A stretch of DNA of 64,000 nt from Rhipicephalus microplus (Eukaryota; Arthropoda; Arachnida; Ixodida; Ixodidae): the NCBI RefSeq assembly GCF_043290135.1, contig NW_027464588.1:8254001-8318000 (forward strand), given 5' to 3'. Position numbers and translations under genes: made by a program. How positions within the stretch are numbered: the stretch's first letter is position 1; each line of letters begins with the position of its first letter. Under the pieces are notes generated by a model. It worked only from the letters and a program-made list of their open reading frames with translations, was not told the origin of the DNA and did no database searches. Positions 36,031 through 47,772 of this stretch are shown piece by piece.

Positions 36031-36563
36031 ATGGAGACACAAATTTGACACTGGAACGTCAGAGGACTACTGAGAAACCTTGACGATGTTCAAGAACTTT
36101 TACATAAACAGTTACCAAAAGTGCTGTGTGTACAAGAAACACACCTAAAACTAATTTTCTACGCCAGTGTATCATTTTTCCAAAGGACAAGAATGAAGCC
36201 GTCACGTCATCTAATGGTGTGGCTGTAATAGTAAATCAAGAAATTGCATGTACTCATCTACCACTCGAAACATCTCTTGAAGCAGTGACTATTCGTGTAG
36301 TCCTGAAAAAACTCGTGACCATCTGCTCTGTCTACATACCTCCACACTACCATCTTAAAAAACGTGAATTCCAGTCCCTAATAGATACACTTCCAGAACC
36401 TTATATCCTCCTTGGAGATTTCAATGCACATAGCAATCAATGGGGTGACTCTCGCTGCGATGCTCGAAGTCGCCTGATCGAACAGTTCCTTTTTACTTCT
36501 GGAGCGTGCCTTTTGAATTGGAAAGAACCCACTGCCTTGCCAGCAATACCTACTCATCAATAG
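36031..36563 (+). pseudogene. I-type LINE ORF2, endonuclease part
   Basis: The ATG at 36031 starts the reading, with a TGA at 36046-36048 where relatives have a hydrophobic codon, then HWNVRGLLRN (N is the expected metal-site Asn) and CVQETHLK (catalytic E). A frameshift before 36150 moves to the frame with NGVAVIVNQEIACTHLPLE, VYIPPHYHL and ILLGDFNAHSNQWGD (the D-F-N catalytic block). Another shift near 36530 leads to SIDLSIVSPSLL and NPYGSDHFPVTLS (the final S-D-H block) in the next frame. All four apurinic-type endonuclease blocks are present, but not in one frame. Confidence 0.85.
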
Positions 36564-38590
36564 ACCTTAGCATTGTCTCACCATCCCTTCTTCTTTTATT
36601 GACATGGAATGTCATCAATAACCCTTACGGAAGTGACCACTTTCCCGTAACGCTAAGCACACCCATATCAAATGAATATCACCCACAGGTCCCCAGATGG
36701 ATCACTGACAATGCTGATTGGGAACAGTTCTCGCAGATTAGTCACTTAAGTTGGACTGACCTATCTGGTTTAAACATAGATGCAGCTGTACAATACTTTT
36801 CTACTTTTCTGACCGACGCTGCGATGAAATGCATCCCGCAAACTTCTGGACTGCCTGGCAAGCGACGTGTCCCATGGTGGAATACTGAATGTCGCAATGC
36901 ACGCAAACAACAAAACAAAGCGTGGAGATTGCTACAGAACTCACCGACGGCAGAGAATCTTGAAAGTTTTAAGAAAATCAAGTCCCAAGGCAGGAGAACG
37001 CGCCGGCAGGGTAGGAGAGAAAGCTGGCTTAAGTTTTTATCAGGCATCACTTCATATACACAAGAAACTAAAGTCTGGAACATGGTTCGCAAGGTAACAG
37101 GACGACACGCATCTTCACTACCTCTCGTAGACACACAAGGGGACATTTTGGAAGACCAGGCGAACTTCCTCGGTGCCCACTTCGAAGAGGTGTCTAGTTC
37201 GTCGCATTATACTGCAGCTTTTCAACGACACAAAAGAAAAAACGAAAAAGAGAAACTTCAGCGAAAATCCTCTAAGCATGAGTCGTACAACAACCCTTTC
37301 AGTTTGGCCGAGTTACAAGCATCGCTACATGTTTGCAATAAATCAGCTCCAGGTTCGGACAGTATAGTATACGAAATATTAAAACAACTGCCTTCTGAAA
37401 CACAAAAAACCCTGCTTTCCCTGTATAACTCTATCTGGTTTTCCGGTGAAATCCCTTCTGCGTGGAAAGAAGCCATTATTATTCCGATTTTAATGCAAAA
37501 CAAGGATCCATCTTCTGTTAGTAGTTACAGGCCAATCGCACTTACAAGTTGCATGTGTAAACTTTTTGACAAAATGATAAATCGCAGACTTGTACATTAC
37601 CTTGAAACGAACAATCTGCTTGACCCATTCCAATGCGGGTTTCGAGAGGGTAGATCCACCACTGACCACCTCGTGCGTATCGAGGCACAGATCCGAGATG
37701 CCTTTGTCCACAAACAATACTTTCTTTCTGTGTTCCTCGACATCGAAAAAGCCTATGATACGACATGGAGATTCGGAATATTAAGAGACCTGTCCAATCT
37801 TGGTGTGCGTGGCAGGATGTTTACTATTATCGAAAGCTACTTGTCCAATCGTACATTCCGTGTCCGTGTGGGCAGTGTTCTCTCCCAAACATTTGTCCAG
37901 GAAACAGGCGTGCCGCAAGGTGGTGTACTTAGTTGTACACTTTTTCTTATCAAAATGAATTCCTTGCATCTATCCATCCCCCGCAATATGTTCTATTGTA
38001 CATATGACGACGTTCAGCTTGGCTTCAAGTCATGCAACTTGGCAATGTGTGAGCGGCAGGTTCAGTTAGGTTTAAACAAGGTCTCCAAATGGGCAGAGGA
38101 AAACGGATTCCGACTGAACCCACAAAAAAGCACGTGTGTCTTGTTCTCCCGAAAGAGAGGCATGCACTCAGAACCCGACATTGAACTGAACGGTCAACGT
38201 CTGTCTGTAAATGTGGAACATAAATTCTTAGGCCTAATCTTGGACAACAAGTTGACCTTCGTACCTCACATCAAGTATTTAAAAACAAAATGTTTAAGAG
38301 CCATGAATGTTTTAAAAGTGTTGTCACGCACTACATGGGGTAGTGACAGGAAATGTTTAATTACCTTTTATCAAAGCCTCGTACGCACACGCCTAGATTA
38401 CGGTGCTATAATCTATCAGTCGGCAACACCATCAGCCTTGAAAATTCTCGACCCTGTCCACTATCTAGGCATTCGCCTCTCTACGGGTACTTTCGCACCA
38501 GCCCTGCGGAGAGCCTGTACGTGGATTCGAATGAATTGTCGCTCCACCTGCAAAGATGTTCCCTGTCCTTTTTGTACTTTTTTAAGGTGA
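36506..38590 (+). pseudogene. I-type LINE ORF2, reverse transcriptase part
   Basis: A 694-codon open frame covering the end of the endonuclease and the whole RT: SAPGSDSIVYEIL, VSSYRPIALTSCMCKLFDKM, CGFREGRSTTDHLV, SVFLDIEKAYDTTW (catalytic A), TGVPQGGVLSCTLFLIKMN, and a catalytic box that reads CTYDDV instead of the usual aromatic-x-D-D. Then come GFRLNPQKSTCVLFSRKRG and a thumb-like region. The frame is lost near 38495, where the RNase H frame takes over. The altered catalytic box suggests the enzyme was inactive before or after decay. Confidence 0.88.
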
Positions 38591-39603
38591 AGGAAGACAA
38601 GAAACATCCTTCCCATTTCACAATTAATGATTTGTCTTGTTCTAGCTTGTTCGAGAACCGTCCTTCGTTTAGGCAGCCCTACGCACTGCGTGTAAGGAGC
38701 CTGGCCGAAGAAACAGGTGTGCCTCTTAAACACACTTTGATGGCTCCTGCAATATATCTGCCACCGTGGCAGTGGCAGCTTTTAGAGTGTGATGTCTCTT
38801 TTGCTGATGTCACAAAGCACGCACCACTTGCACACATACATACACACTTCCTAGAACTACAACATAAATACACATGCCCTGAGTTCTTTACCGATGCGTC
38901 AAAGTCAAACACTTCTGTGTCATATGCTGCGGTAGGCCAATCCTTTTCCGAGGCCGGCGTTCTTCATCCTAATGCAAGCATTTTCACAGGAAAAGCTTAC
39001 GCAATACTGACGGTCGTAAAACACATTAAACAGATAAAATTACAAAAGGCGGTAATATACACAGATTCTCTAAGTGTGGTAAAAGCCCTGAAAACTCCTA
39101 AAAAACACAAGAACCTAGTGCTGGTGTCACTTTACTCACTTCTGTGCACACTCTACACATCACAACAGCATGTCGTTGTCTGCTGGGTTCCAGGGCACCG
39201 TGAAATACAAGGGAATGTTTTGGCCGACAATCTTGCTGCTTGCACCAATGTCACTACTGACAATGCATCAACACCAGTCCCTGCACTTGACTTAAAACCT
39301 TTTATAAAATGAAAGCTCAGGGGGTATTGGCAGGGCATGTGGGATAAACACACAGATAATAAACTCCATGCTATTAAGCCGCAACTAGGTTATTGGCCGC
39401 CACTATCAAAATCACGACAAACAGAAGTAATACTAACAAGGCTTAGAACAGGACATACTCATTCTACACATTCATTTCTTCTGTCTACCGGTGAGCCACC
39501 ATATTGTGAGAGATGTGGAGAGCCCTTTACGGTTCTCCACATTCTCGTCCAGTGCAATGAGCTAGATGCTCTAAGAAAAAAGCACTTTTTACTGCCCTAC
39601 TGA
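38500..39603 (+). pseudogene. I-type LINE ORF2, RNase H and C-terminus
   Basis: The frame after the shift carries an RNase H: FFTDASKSNTS (first D), FTGKAYAIL where the catalytic Glu is replaced by Lys, VIYTDSLSVVKAL (second D), CWVPGHREIQGNVLAD (H and last D). A TGA at 39310-39312 interrupts. The same frame continues through KPQLGYWPPLSKSRQ and LTRLRTGHTHSTHSF to CERCGEPFTVLHILVQC, the usual CCHC end of this LINE group, and stops at 39601-39603. So an RNase H catalytic residue is missing and at least two breaks lie in this part. Confidence 0.85.
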
Positions 39604-39989
39604 CAGCACCTCCCTCTACACCCTGGGATGCTCAACGGTAGGGATCCGCATTTTAAACTGCAAGCACTTTTTACGCTTTTAAAAGATGTGCAAAGCTTTC
39701 ACCCGATATTTCGAGGTCATCCGTAGCACGACCCCTATAGAGTGGTCGTGGCTGCGGTGACTACATCTTCATCATGGTTTTATTATAATGACATTTTGCC
39801 ATCCACTATCACTACACATATGTCACGCCACTGTCATGATTTTATTACTTTCATGTTTTAACCCGTGTTAGAGCGAGGCATTTTAAGACCCCTTTACAGC
39901 CACGCACCATACCATTGTTCATATCTGTAGTCAATTGAAATGGCGCTCTTTGGCCATCAATTGGCCCTTGCGCCACTAAAAAAAACTAC
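39604..39989 (+). other. 3' UTR of the I-type LINE
   Basis: About 385 bp non-coding, ending in a short A-rich tail (CACTAAAAAAAACTAC) just before the target repeat. Confidence 0.75.
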
Positions 39990-40005
39990 TCATGATTTAG
40001 ATTAC
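39990..40005 (+). repeat. 3' target-site duplication of the I-type LINE
   Basis: TCATGATTTAGATTAC, identical to 34250-34265. Confidence 0.93.
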
Positions 40006-40510
40006 ATGCTTTTGCTGCTCTTGCGGTGCTTTCGTTCACATGACACATTGCAAAACTGGTAGGGTATCACATAGCGCATGACGAAGATCCTAACCTGAAA
40101 ATCTTGACATGCATATCATGAAAGTCATGACTAAACTCCACGCTCGTGTTGCACTCGCACTCGTTTCGCTTACTTCACATATACCAAATTTATTATCATG
40201 CCAGGTGAGCAGACTACGAAGGTGAATGACACGCCCGGACATGATAATCATGACATGCGTGTCATGTAAAACATGAATACATGCCATGCTCAAAGCGCGC
40301 TCAGGGTCGTTTAGCTAGATCTAGATATACCAAATTTGGTATCAAGTGGTGTGTATAGAAAGCAACGGTAAATGACACGTCTAAATATAGCAATGATGGA
40401 TGGAAGTCGGGTACTGCGTAATTTACGTCCATCTGGTAACGTTGGTTTGGTTTTAAAGTCAGATATCGACCTTCCTTGTTAGTGCTTCGCATGTCATCGG
40501 TTCCCACTGT
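40006..40510 (+). repeat. Satellite-like repeat family, copy R1 right part
   Basis: It continues from 34249 with internal units that repeat ATACCAAATTTGGTATCA-like, TCATGACATGCGTGTCATG-like and CATGCCACGCTC-like segments roughly every 125-135 bp. It ends near CATCGGTTCCCACTGTA, the same end as at 44030. It stops about 50 bp before SLC41 exon 4. Confidence 0.7.
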
Positions 40511-40557
40511 ATGAGCTACACCTTGTTTTGTCGATCTATGTTTACGTGCACTGCCAG

Positions 40558-40696
40558 TCGACAGTGGCGACCTTCCTGACATGTTCACTTGCCGTCCTGA
40601 AAGGTCTGGCGATTGACGGTCTCTGGGACCCTTCCCACATCGCCATCCTCTACGCTGGAGCGCTGGCCGCTGTCAACACCGCCAGTCTCTTTCTCA
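40558..40696 (+). CDS. SLC41: SLC41 exon 4: third and fourth helices
   Basis: It starts after CACTGCCAG and reads STVATFLTCSLAVLKGLAID, a short loop (GLWDPSH), then a second hydrophobic run ending near TASLFL. The donor I chose (40696|GTTGCG, phase 1) is not a strong consensus site. It is the only one that gives an ungapped alignment of ASLFLS with the next exon's FVMSTVMV and the right phase. A nearby alternative, GTATTT at 40702, would leave phase 0 and hit a stop in exon 5. Upstream, repeat DNA ends about 60 bp before the acceptor. Confidence 0.85.
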
Positions 40697-42291
40697 GTTG
40701 CGTATTTGTTTTGCATAGCCTCAATCACCGAAGAACTGCATATGGGAGCAGGGGGTGAAAACAAGTAATGCAATTGTGAAGCATTTAAAAATATTCTTGA
40801 GAAGTTTAGAAATTCAAACATAAATATTGAGTTGACAAAACTAGAAATAGGTGCGGTGTGTTACATAATATAAACAAATTTGAAAAGCGAGCGAATTCAT
40901 AGGCATCAAGAAATGAGGAATATTGTTGTGATGATACACATGTGAAAATGCACATACATATTGCGGTGCTCTATTTCGGTGCCCACAGAATTGTATACCG
41001 CAGGAGTTTAAAACCAATATAACTAGAAGGCACAATAGAAGATGAATTTTAAAGACGGAAAACTGTATTAGAACTCATTTCGACAATTGTCTTTTAATAC
41101 ACTAGGTTGATATTTTGAACGTTTTATACAGAGGCATATGAATTGGCTGGCTTAATATATCGGGAGCTTTCTCGCTGTATGAACGGTCACGCTTCCTCAA
41201 GCGGATAAGGTAAAGTGTCAATCGCCCATGTTCTGTCATTTGTGCGTGAATATTTTGAAATATCCATGTGCACATAATTTATGGATTCTATTCATATCGC
41301 ATTACTTCACGTATATATGCAGGGCGTTTGAAAAATGTGTCCAATTTTGTTTAGAGATCAGAAAAAATGCGCTATTTGCTCAATGTCTACACAGTCTTTT
41401 CTGTCGCCAAAGAAGTTTTAGAAGGGTTGACTACATAATTTGGAATAGTACTTAGGAAACTTACATTAATCACCTTTTCAATTAGCGGAGTCAAGTAGGT
41501 AAGTGAACTGGTTGAATTGGAGTCCTTGATGTGAAGAACACATTTCTGCTTTGAGATTTTGGAAAAAGGGTCTCTTTTAATAACTATGCAGGTTACACAC
41601 CCACACAAAGGAGTCGGTAGATGGTTGATATACCACCCCCTCAATTTGGTTTCACCGCAGAATTGGGGATAATTTTATTTATTTGCAGTTATATTACAGA
41701 TCCTTTTTGTAAAATCTCAATGTGGTCATCGGCTTTTTGCATAAAGGGCTTAAATACTGCCTTTTGACCTAACTGTCTCACTACAGTAGGTAAATAGCAA
41801 ATAATTTATTTGCCCAATTACTGTTTCAAATAATATCTTCAACCCTCGTAGGATGCCTGCCGCTACAGAAAAACCAATTGTGAATACAGCGAGCAAATAG
41901 CGCCTTTTAACGAAATTTTAGGAGTACAACCTAATAAACTTAACACATGCATTTGAAAGTGTGAGCTCAGCTTCATATCACTGAACAAATGAAAGAAAAA
42001 ACGTTGAAGACCTGTAGGGAACGTTTGTTTTAGACATATCGCTTCGCAAGGATGTAAGGCGAAGTCAAAGGCGCGACATAAAGATCCCCTTCACTGCTTT
42101 TCAGTACACTCATCTGAGCACAGTAGTTAGCCCAAACAAGAAAATGTCAACAAAGGCTCTCTTTAACCACATTGTATGTAAATTGAACACTTACGAACAT
42201 TCATCTACATGCTGCCCTACAAAATATAGCAGCCTGACGTTCTGTAGTCAGAAAGAGTGCTTTTTCAACTCCTGTTTCTTTCTTCACACAG
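40697..42291 (+). other. SLC41 intron 4
   Basis: AT-rich intron without recognisable repeat or gene, with a good CTTCTTTCTTCACACAG-type acceptor. The donor GTTGCG is weak. Confidence 0.6.
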
Positions 42292-42438
42292 GCTTCGTGA
42301 TGTCCACGGTCATGGTGCTGTCCACCAAGTGCGAGAAAAACCCGGACAACATCGCGCCGGCCATCGCGGCTTCGTTCGGTGACCTGACCACGCTTTTCCT
42401 GCTCTCCGGCTACTCGTCTTTAATGCTGTACCATCCGT
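42292..42438 (+). CDS. SLC41: SLC41 exon 5: NPDN motif and fifth helix
   Basis: The acceptor CTTCACACAG|GC enters in phase 1. The exon reads FVMSTVMVLSTKCEKNPDN followed by IAPAIAASFGDLTTLFLLSG. The N-P-D-N...AASFGDL block is the most conserved stretch of SLC41/MgtE proteins and includes acidic residues linked to Mg2+ passage in the family. The donor T|GTGCGT at 42438 leaves phase 1. A 320-bp compound microsatellite begins 65 bp into the next intron. Confidence 0.92.
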
Positions 42439-42503
42439 GTGCGTCTTTGCCACGACCTATTTGATTGCAAAGCATTTCTTAGCGAACTTCGGTGACTTTG
42501 AGC

Positions 42504-42823
<320 letters not shown>

Positions 42824-44040
42824 CCGCCTACGACATTTAGCTCTCCGGGCGGTTTCGAGTAAAGATACCAAACTTGGTTATGGCATAACAAGACTATATG
42901 AAGAACATATCTGACTAGTCATAACATGAAAATCATATCATGTGTGTCATGAATATCATGATTTACATTTCATGGTTCTGCAGCTCTTGCGGTGGTTTAG
43001 TTCACATGGCTTCATGAAAAACTAGTATGGAATGACATAATCGCATGGCAAACTCAAGAGACAAACCCTAACTTGAAAATAATGATATGTCTGTCATGTA
43101 ACAGCATACTATATGCCACGCTCATGATGCCCTCGCGGCCTTTTCGCGAGCGTTCCATACACCAAATTTGCTATTACGCTACGTGGATGGATGACGAAGG
43201 TATGTGACTGGTGCAAACACGATAATCATGAGATGCGTGTCATGTAAAAACATGACTACGTGCCAGAGTCAAGGCGCCAATACATTTCGACGTGAAGTGG
43301 TGCGCGTGCTCGCCAGTGTTATTTTGTCGCGTCAAGCCGGCGTTGGTGCACGCCAGGCACTGGTGCTGCCATATACTCGCAGGCACGCGCCGCGTTGTGT
43401 CGCTTTAACGCATGTGCGTTTAGCGTGTTCGGCATCCCTCCGTCACGAAAAGAGGGAGACGCAGTGTTGTCTGGGTAACGCATTGACACGAAATGCAGCA
43501 TGCCACAATTTACACCGGTTGCCGTCGGGCCGCACTGACGGACGCAGATCGCGCCGGTCGCGCCTGGCGTCAGACTATAGAGTGCTCACGTTTTTCTAAC
43601 GTAGCGTCGCGTACCCATCGGGTTCACGTCAATGCTACTTTGGAGTAAATTGGGCCCCTCATGATGCGCTCGCGTTCGTTTTGATAGCTCTACATATACT
43701 AAATTTGGTGTTACGTGACGTCAATGAATGACAGGATATACGACTGGTCTAAACATAATAATCCTGACCCGCGTGTCATACAAGAGCATGACAACATACC
43801 ACGCTCATAGCGTGCTCGCCACCGTTTCGCTAGCTCCACATATACTAAATTTGGTATCCTGTGACGTCAATAGATGACGAAGATAAACGACACATCCAAA
43901 CATGATAGTCATCACACGGAAGTCATAGAAGGCATCATATGCCTTCAACTCGTCACGTTGTGCTGATTTTTAAGTGACATATTAAGCTTTCTCATTCATG
44001 CTTCGAATTTCATCGATTCCCACTGTACGTGGGATCTGCC
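42824..44040 (+). repeat. Satellite-like repeat family, copy R2
   Basis: It begins GACATTTAGCTCTCC like R1 and contains at least four units around ATACTAAATTTGG(T)/ACACCAAATTTGC, each followed by GTGACGT..ATGAATGACGA and CATGAT..TCATGA segments. A GC-rich foreign segment (about 43275-43650, with CGTTGGTGCACGCCAGGC and GCCGTCGGGCCGCACTGACG) interrupts it. It ends near CATCGATTCCCACTGTA. Confidence 0.65.
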
Positions 44041-44655
44041 AACTATTATCCCCATTGTAACGACCAGGTCTTGCAAAAGTAAAGTAAAGCCTGTTGATAT
44101 GCGTTCTGGTGCAAGTTACACGACGCTTGTTCACTGCGCACCCGCTTACGTGCTTGCCGCCGTGCTCCAGGTGTTCGGTTAAGTTTCGGACCCACTTGCT
44201 ATAAGAATAGTTGATATCGATTGATCACAATGTTTATTATACCGAGACTATTGGTTCTGATGGTGCAAGTTGTGGTATTATACGCGTAGGCTTCAGGCAC
44301 AGGTGCGACTGCTCTATGCTAAGTTTTGCGTGCGTTCAGAACACGAGCTGTGGGTGGATTGGGCCACTTGACGTTGATAGTATATAATTAAAAGTGCCAG
44401 AGCTAGTGGACAAGAAAGTGATGCAAACAAAGACCAGCCGTTATTCACTAAAAGTTGTGTGCATCAGTTGCGCATAACTTCAAAAGTCTTGCTGTATCAA
44501 TATAACTGATTCATCTACGTACAATACAGCTTTCATTCATCTCTTTTTTTGTGTGTGCTCCCGTCTGTTCATGCGCGATTGCACTACGAGGCAGCACCGC
44601 CTGACCCAACTTCCAACACCTCTGCATACAATGTGCTCTTGACAACCATATGCAG
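44041..44655 (+). other. Rest of SLC41 intron 5
   Basis: No coding feature or repeat recognised. It includes the pyrimidine-rich CATTCATCTCTTTTTTTGTG about 130 bp before exon 6. Confidence 0.5.
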
Positions 44656-44791
44656 ATCTGGCGCCGCTGGTGATCGCGTAGTGCCTGCTCCTGCTGCCAA
44701 TGTGGATAGTTCTGGCCCGACGCAACACCGTCTCCCGGGAAGTGCTGCGCGTCGGATGGCTGCCAATTCTTATCGCACTCACGGTCTCTAG
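44656..44791 (+). pseudogene. SLC41: SLC41 exon 6 with an in-frame TAG stop
   Basis: Bounded by ATATGCAG|AT (phase 1) and TCTAG|GTAAGT (phase 2, strong donor). The reading matches SLC41 throughout: LAPLVIA, then after one codon CLLLLPMWIVLARRN, then a polar loop and VLRVGWLPILIALTVS. The codon between the two halves of the helix is TAG (44679-44681), where relatives have a hydrophobic residue. Conservation on both sides and correct phases at both ends argue that the exon boundaries are right and the stop is real in this sequence. It could be a base-call error, a null allele, or recent gene loss. Starting the exon after the TAG would need a phase-0 donor in exon 5, and none exists. Confidence 0.85.
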
Positions 44792-44959
44792 GTAAGTGAG
44801 CAGAGAACGCACACATTGCTCATTAGGAAAGCGAGTGTTACACTCGAAGCTTTTGCGTTAACTCAGGTGAAATTTCTCCCCGTAATTCATGTCTAAATCG
44901 GCTTTCCCTGCTGTTACTGCTGCTGTTCTGTCTACTAACGGTATTGTATAGTATTGGCA

Positions 44960-45190
44960 GCAGGCCCCGCTGTGGTGTTCTAGTTGCTGAGGAACTCGAC
45001 TGCTGCCCGGCAGGTCGTGGGATCGAATATTGGCTGCGGTGGCTGCATTTTTGGTGGACGTGAAAAATGATGTATGCGAACGTGCTGAGATTCCTGTGCA
45101 CATTAAGGAAACCCAAGTGGTCGACATTTTCTGAGTCCTCCCCTGCAGCGTCTCCAATAATCATAGGGTGGTTTCGGGGCATTGAATACC
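44960..45190 (+). repeat. Degraded (ATCA)-family SINE
   Basis: It matches the head and body of the SINE at 54188-54431: CCCCGCTGTGGTGTTCTAG...AACTCGACTGCTG...GGTCGTGGGATCGA...GGCTGCATTT...AAACCCAAGTGGTCG...GGTTTCGGGGCATTGAATACC, with many substitutions. It lies in SLC41 intron 6. Confidence 0.75.
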
Positions 45191-45646
45191 ACATATCATT
45201 CAAGCATTTGCAGCAGTTTCTAGGTTATTCTACACAAATCCATTTTATGGGATCATTCTATTTTGTTTCATTCTCTATTTCCATTTAGGTTTTGTATGCA
45301 GCTATTTGTTGTATCTTCTACCTAAAATGATGTGGAATGGGATAAAAAGAATTGTTAATAAGTAAATAAATCCTCAAATAACTGAACCAAACGGGTAAAC
45401 AATAAAACCACAATAAACGAAAATAAATAATATTAAAAGCAGTCCTTATTTCAGACATTCAACATTTGCCTTGTGACCTATAATACTGTCGCGTAAACAA
45501 GGATACGTGAATTTAATTTCGTAATGGCAATGTGAAATTTTCGAAGAGGCTCCAAGTTTAATTACCCGACAATTTCTATAGCTCTTTGTACGAAAGCTTC
45601 TAAATACAAGTTGCTAGCAACTTTTATTGCGCATGCGTTTTCGCAG

Positions 45647-45720
45647 CTTCGGTGGGTACATCCTGGATTACGCAGTCTTCGCTTATCCACCAATCGCACT
45701 GCACCTGTCTTCAGTGAATG
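45647..45720 (+). CDS. SLC41: SLC41 exon 7: second-half entry
   Basis: A 74-nt exon between GTTTTCGCAG|C (phase 2) and AATG|GTGAGT (phase 1, consensus donor). It encodes FGGYILDYAVFAYPPIALHL and SSVN. It aligns with the SLC41 stretch that leads into the second conserved GN motif. The codon completed with exon 6 is AGC (Ser), and the codon shared with exon 8 is GCG (Ala), so both joins are clean. Confidence 0.9.
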
Positions 45721-47491
45721 GTGAGTCAGGCTATTCAAATACCAGAATCCGCCCCGTTCTACGCGATGGCTTTAAGCAGTTATTTTCGCAGCCGAGTACG
45801 TGGCTGCACCATAGGTTCGGGGCTTGAATTGATACTCTCCCTCAGTGATAACTTGAGAGTGAAGTAATTAAAATAAACAAAGAGATAGCGCTTATGTAGT
45901 GTCCTTTGTATTTTTACAAGATGCCAGCCAGATGTGCCAGATCTAGCCGTTCGTCGCCCTCTCCAGATCTTGCCCATCACCTAGCTTTTGTCTGTGCTAT
46001 GCGGTTATGGGGGAGATAGCCCATCATGTAGTGCCTCACTACGCTAATCATAAGAAGTATTGTTTCGTTTGGTTGTGTACAGATCCGTGGGGTAGTGTCT
46101 TACGTTCCTGGTGTTCACAATTATGGCGCTCACGCTGCTTCTGTAAATTCTACCGTGTTCTGTGATGGCATGTCGGCGTTCATGGCGCTATGTAAGCAAA
46201 CAACGGGGAAGCATCATTACAACACTACTTCATGCACTGACTTCAAAAGCACCGTGAGGTGGCGTCGACAAGGCTTTCAGCCACAAACCAAGGAGCAAAA
46301 ACAAATCTGACGGAAATATAATATTCGAGACATAAAGGTGTCCACTATACCTACGAGGGAAAGTCCTTGAACGCACGTGCGGTGCAAGCAGCTCCACATC
46401 ACGACCATCATCATGCATCACGACCACTCCCCGAACTAAGGTGGACCAATGGCTTCCGTTGAGGAGCATGCATTCGCACTGGCTCTAAAAGAAATGAAGG
46501 AGGCATTGGCTATTCCTTCCTTCATAGATTAGGCTTTTACCTGAAAGGTAAACGTATCTTGAATGAGGTATCTAAACATTTACGGCGCATTTCCACAACG
46601 GCAAAGGAATGAGGGTGACAGCAACAAATTTAAATTAACGTGAAGAAAGGCATGCAGCTCGAAACATGCCGCGCGCTGCTCAAGCAGGACAGACGCACGA
46701 AATGGACATACAACTGGACGAGCGCCAACTAAAAGCTGTATACTATCTTCTCACTAATAGCTGGCTGCGCAGATACAAAGTAACGCGCACGAAACGAACG
46801 CTTAAGTATACACAGGACCAGTGCGAATCAGCAGCTCTCACAATTGTTACTTCCTAATATTTCAGCGGTGCACTCCTTTCGCAAAGGCGGCCGCTGCAGT
46901 GAGCGAATCAGCATTTGTGCTCTCCGTGACTTCAACACAAACTAGCTGTGAAACGTTGAAACCACCCGCATCAAGGGCAGGCCCACACGAGCGGCAATTA
47001 ACGTCTTGCAGAGGCGTGCTCGCTGGTGCGAACCGTGAGAACACATTCAGAGGAAGAGTGATCCCCTCTAAAGTTAAATCTAAAGCGCACACTTCTCGCT
47101 ATCTCACCAGTTATATAAAGTGAACGCGCTGAAGTGCCACCGACCTATGATCACCGTCTATAGAAAATAACGTACATAAATAGCTCACCGTTAGTGCACT
47201 GATTATTGTGCGTTCCGTGTTAGAGTCGCTTCACTCCGCATACTGCGGAGCTATATATAGGTGTCATAAGTGTGACTAGTGGTGACGGAACAATTTGTTC
47301 TTTTCTTCGAATTTTTCTTGGTCAATTGTGCGTGTATATTTCAAAACGTATTACCCTCGACAAAAAGACGTGAGTGGAGCGGTGTTGTAACCCGGCGTAA
47401 AAAAATTTCGTGTAAGAAAGTTCGTTTCGAATCGCGATCGAACCAACCGTGAAATACTCTGCTTCGCGTGTCTGATGGTTACCGATTGCAG
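45721..47491 (+). other. SLC41 intron 7
   Basis: No gene. A segment at about 46640-46810 (GCAGCTCGAAAC...GCACGAAATGGACATACAAC...GGACGAGCGCCAAC) resembles 6410-6480 and looks like an old dispersed repeat. Small ORFs there have no domain. Confidence 0.5.
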
Positions 47492-47772
47492 CGCTAGGCG
47501 GCAACCTGGCGGCCGTCTTCAGCTGCAGCTTGTCCAGTTACCTGAACCGGATGACGCCACTGGGAGACATACCGTTCGGGGAACACGTCTGCGTGGGGCC
47601 CCTACAGATGTACTACCAGGGCGGGGAGATGGCCCACGTGGCCTACGTGCTCGTCGGCGTCGTGGTGCCCGGCCAGACGCTGTTCGCTGTGCTCTCCAGG
47701 ATTCTGCGCTTCGGCAAGGTCTCCATGACCATCACCTTCTTCGCAGCGTACTGTGGTGCATCGCTAGGGCAG
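47492..47772 (+). CDS. SLC41: SLC41 exon 8: second GN motif and helices
   Basis: The longest internal exon (281 nt), from ACCGATTGCAG|CG to GGGCAG|GTTGGT, phase 1 to 0. It opens with LGGNLAAVFSCSLSSYLN, the second GN motif, matching GLSGNLEQTL of exon 2. A polar loop follows (PLGDIPFGEHVCVGPLQ, with two Cys overall in the region). Next come the helix AYVLVGVVVPGQTLFAVL and the start of another, SMTITFFAAYCGASLGQ. The V-P-G-x-x-L element is typical of SLC41. GC content is high compared with the flanking intron. Confidence 0.93.

Larger units (their letters stand above)
34266..39989 (+). mobile_element. Full-length I-type LINE (5.7 kb) with 16-bp target duplication
   Basis: The element has a GC-rich 5' UTR (34266-34782), ORF1 with zinc knuckles, and ORF2 with endonuclease, RT, RNase H and a terminal Cys/His motif. 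A ~0.4-kb 3' UTR ends CACTAAAAAAAACTAC. Identical 16-bp repeats flank it. Presence of an RNase H domain places it in the I/Jockey-like group rather than CR1 or RTE. ORF1 has one stop; ORF2 has several stops and shifts, so it is a dead copy. It interrupts the satellite-like repeat R1 in SLC41 intron 3. Confidence 0.9.

Noticed and set aside
44549..44791. 80-codon frame over the SLC41 exon 6 region
   Set aside because: Different frame from the exon that aligns to SLC41; a shadow.
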